From assembly GCA_020466095.1 (NCBI GenBank), contig CM035808.1, positions 49,668,978 to 49,732,977 of the forward strand: a DNA stretch of 64,000 bases, given 5' to 3'. Positions within the stretch are counted from its first letter, which is position 1. Every line of letters begins with the position of its first letter. This DNA is from Chlorops oryzae. Its lineage: Eukaryota; Arthropoda; Insecta; Diptera; Chloropidae. A model generated the notes under the pieces. The model made no database searches, was not told the origin of the DNA, and worked only from the letters and a program-made list of their open reading frames with translations. The position numbers were made by a program, and so were the translations under genes. Shown piece by piece: positions 61,562 to 64,000 of this stretch.

Positions 61562-63863
61562 ATGGAAGGAAAAGAAGGCTGCGGCAAAAAGGTAAATAAA
61601 ACTATAATTTGAGTATTATTTTTGATTTGATTGCACTTTTCATGAAAAAGATTCGTTACTTTAACTAACCTAAGGAATAAATTCCAATGCAGTATTATGA
61701 GTAAGCTAGAAAAGGCTTTTGAATAGTGCCGCAGATTTCATGTAACATGGCAGACCGAAAACCATAATTTTTATTTTATCGACACGTCGTTAAAAAAAAA
61801 ATTGTGATATCTGTTTCTTAAACGCTTTTGTGGTCTTTATATTGTTTTGTTTTTCGTTTTTTGCAAAAATAGTTACAGGTGCTAAATTATGAGCAATTTA
61901 AAGTGTGTAACGTGGCAGTCTTTCTTCCGAATGTGAAAAATTTTCTTTCAATATATGTAGTTTTTTAAAATATTTACAGGCTCGTTTAACAAAAACAGAA
62001 AAAAATGAAAATTATATCAACAAACTTAAAGATAATGGAAAGTTTGATGAATATAAAAAGAGAAGAGCAGCGGCTTCGCGGGCATACCGATTAAATAAAA
62101 AGAATGAGGAGTGTAAACTAAGTCAAGCAAAGTTAAATACAATGGCTGAGAATCGTCGCGCAATAATAAGGGAGCGTGTTCGGAAACATAGAGAAGCGGT
62201 AAAAGCAGGGAAGGAGAATGAACCTATGGTATCCCTTGACAGGATGGAAGGGGCTATAGGGCAAAGCAAACGTTGGGAAAAGCTGTCAAAAAAGTTGAAA
62301 AAGCTCTGCTTTCCTGTCCAAGGAAAAAAAAAAGGCAGTTCCGGCTGTAATAGTTTCGAGCTTAGACAAAAGCAGTGAAATTAGTTTAGCTAATGCTCCA
62401 ACTGAAACGCCGAATAAGAAAGCAGCAACTGCTGATCCATTAAATTTGGACATAAAAGGCTTCTTCGAGAGAGATGACATTTCTCAGGTTTCACCTAAAG
62501 CCCGAGACGTAAAATCTTTCATTGCGGATGGGAAAGAAGTTCGTATACCTTCAAGATATATGATCTTAAGTTTGAGGGAAGCTCACGCATTATTTGTAGA
62601 AGAAAGATGTACTGCAGAAAAAGGTAAGGTAATGAGTAAAAAATTGACCGATATATATGCATGGTTCTTCATTCAGAATATAAAAAATTTTCACTTTTAT
62701 CGTTATATTTTGTTTTTACTTTTGCTTTTATAGGGTTTTATGGCTTAACAAAATTTAGTAGTCAACGTCCGCAATGGGTGAAATTAATAAATGACTTACC
62801 ACATAACCTTTGCTTATGCTTCTACCATTCGAATTACATCGAAGCCGTTGCCGCTTTGCATTCAGTTGTTCCCTCGATTCCAAGCTACGAACAGGGATTT
62901 GTCAACAAATTCTTATGTGAAGGCTCAACAATCGATTGCTGGTTTGGAAAATGTGAAAATTGTGTTGGCGTCAATGAAGAAAAATTGAAGGCCCTAGTGG
63001 AAGGAGCAATCCTAAGCAAGCACATAACATGGAATGTTTGGAAAAAATGCCTCGTATCTAAAAGAACAGAAAAAAAAGAAGCAAACGGATCGATTCAAGA
63101 TCTTATCGGACATATTGCAAGCCTTTCACCACACTTTCTGAAACACTGCTTTGTTAAGCGGGAACAATCACGGATGTTCAATCTTGAAGACCAGCCACGA
63201 GCCCTTAGTTTGCAATATAAGGAAGAAGCGTTGCTCCAAATTGATTTTGCCGAAAATTTTGTTTCCGAAGGCCAAGATGAAGTTCAGAGCGCGCACTGGA
63301 ATCAGCGGCAACTTAGCCTATTCACATCGGCTTTAATATACAACGGTACTGTTTCTTCCAAAGTTTTTGTTACAGACAATTTGCAACACACAAAAGATAC
63401 GATCATTCCTTTCGTTTACGAGCTGGCATCGAAAATGCCGAAATCAGTAAAAATTTTAAAAATTTGGAGTGACGGACCATCATCCCAATTTAAAAATAAA
63501 TATATCGCGGCTATAATACCACATCTAGAATAAGAATTAGGAGTGAAGATATTTTGGAACTTCTTCGCAACTTCGCACGGTAAGGGCTGCGTAGATGGAA
63601 TCGGTGCCACGGTAAAGACTGTTGTGCGAAAGCACATTAAAGCACGGCATGTTATTGTTAACAGCGCACTTGAGTTTGTAAGCACATTTAAGCGTACGAA
63701 ATCCAAAATTCAAGTTCAGAAATTTACAAGCGAAGACCTCTGTAAAATAAATGAGCACTTAGGTACTACTCAAATATTTACTAATGCTCAACAAGTTCCG
63801 AATATAACATCAGCCCATCAAATTCAAAACATTTTTGGCAAGGCCGTTGCATATATAATATAA
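61562..63863 (+). pseudogene. Three-exon gene of an uncharacterised, probably transposase-like family; broken
   Basis: Exon 1 is 61562-61591 (MEGKEGCGKK), exon 2 is 61980-62623 and exon 3 is 62734-63863. The introns are 388 and 110 bp with GT...AG ends (AAG|GTAAAT / TTTACAG; AAAG|GTAAGG / TTTTATAG) and correct phases. The N-terminus is strongly basic (KKRRAAASRAYRLNKK). A Cys-rich segment CEGSTIDCWFGKCENC follows, then IDFAENF with QSAHW, WSDGPSSQFKNKY, and WNFFATSHGKG with VDGIG. From memory these blocks, in this order, typify many unnamed animal proteins; the D residues suggest an RNase H-like nuclease, but this is inference. Damage: one frame change at about 62245-62252, another at the A10 run 62324-62333, and an in-frame TAA at 63531-63533. 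Sequencing errors could explain the indels. Confidence 0.65.
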
Positions 63864-64000
63864 TCTCGAAGCAAGGGTACCAAAATGCCTAAGCTTTCAT
63901 TTTTACATATATTCAAAATGTTTTTTAAGTCCAGAATAAGACTGTTTTTTTATTGTTTATTGTTTATTTTTTAGTGTTACATAGTAAATAAAAACCAAAA
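63864..64000 (+). other. 3' flank with possible poly(A) signal
   Basis: AATAAA at 63987-63992 lies 124 nt after the stop codon. The window ends here. Confidence 0.4.

Overview
The window is AT-rich, intron-bearing eukaryotic DNA. Its repeats point to a higher fly (Diptera): DINE-1-like rolling-circle elements, mariner, BEL/Pao retrotransposons, a Jockey-type LINE and hAT MITEs. The sequence alone does not fix genus or species. No intact host gene is visible. Almost everything that can be recognised is mobile DNA, much of it nested. All boundaries, target-site duplications (TSDs) and motifs here were read by eye.

Layout. 0-8.8 kb: a 150-bp hAT MITE, a TA-flanked MITE, and a three-level nest (TA-flanked TIR element > DINE-1-like element > canonical Helitron carrying a GATA/GATT array), then another DINE. 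8.9-15.0 kb: a complete BEL/Pao element on the minus strand with TSD GATGT. 15.0-17.7 kb: DINE, tRNA-like modules and mariner copy 1. 19.3-20.4 kb: a head-to-head palindromic DINE. 20.4-25.1 kb: mostly unassigned, possibly the only host regulatory DNA. 25-31.7 kb: DINEs, a 1.3-kb hAT and a CACTGA-ended element holding a BEL LTR fragment. 32.3-37.2 kb: a region with a dispersed 13-bp motif and a decayed ORF split by a hAT, another hAT inside one arm of a 4-kb-spaced inverted repeat, and a LINE 3' end. 38.2-42.3 kb: a TIR element carrying tRNA-like modules and a DINE, then a CACTA-type element. 42.9-43.8 kb: Jockey reverse-transcriptase remains. 44.1-57.9 kb: two inverted DINE elements with internal 101-bp satellite arrays, one split by an 8.6-kb BEL/Pao element, followed by a B-type DINE. 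60.1-61.4 kb: mariner copy 2. 61.6-63.9 kb: a three-exon gene or pseudogene of an uncharacterised, probably transposase-like family.

The most unusual items are: (1) a third open frame in the 3' part of the second BEL element, with a Gag-like zinc-knuckle array, running about 90 codons into the LTR and preceded by a plausible splice acceptor, with a matching donor in the LTR; (2) three DINE families with different stems but the same 3' design, a stem-loop 19 nt before ACTTGTT; (3) 101-bp satellites growing inside DINE elements; (4) TIR elements that carry tRNA-like Pol III modules; (5) several elements studded with their own 11-15 bp motif.
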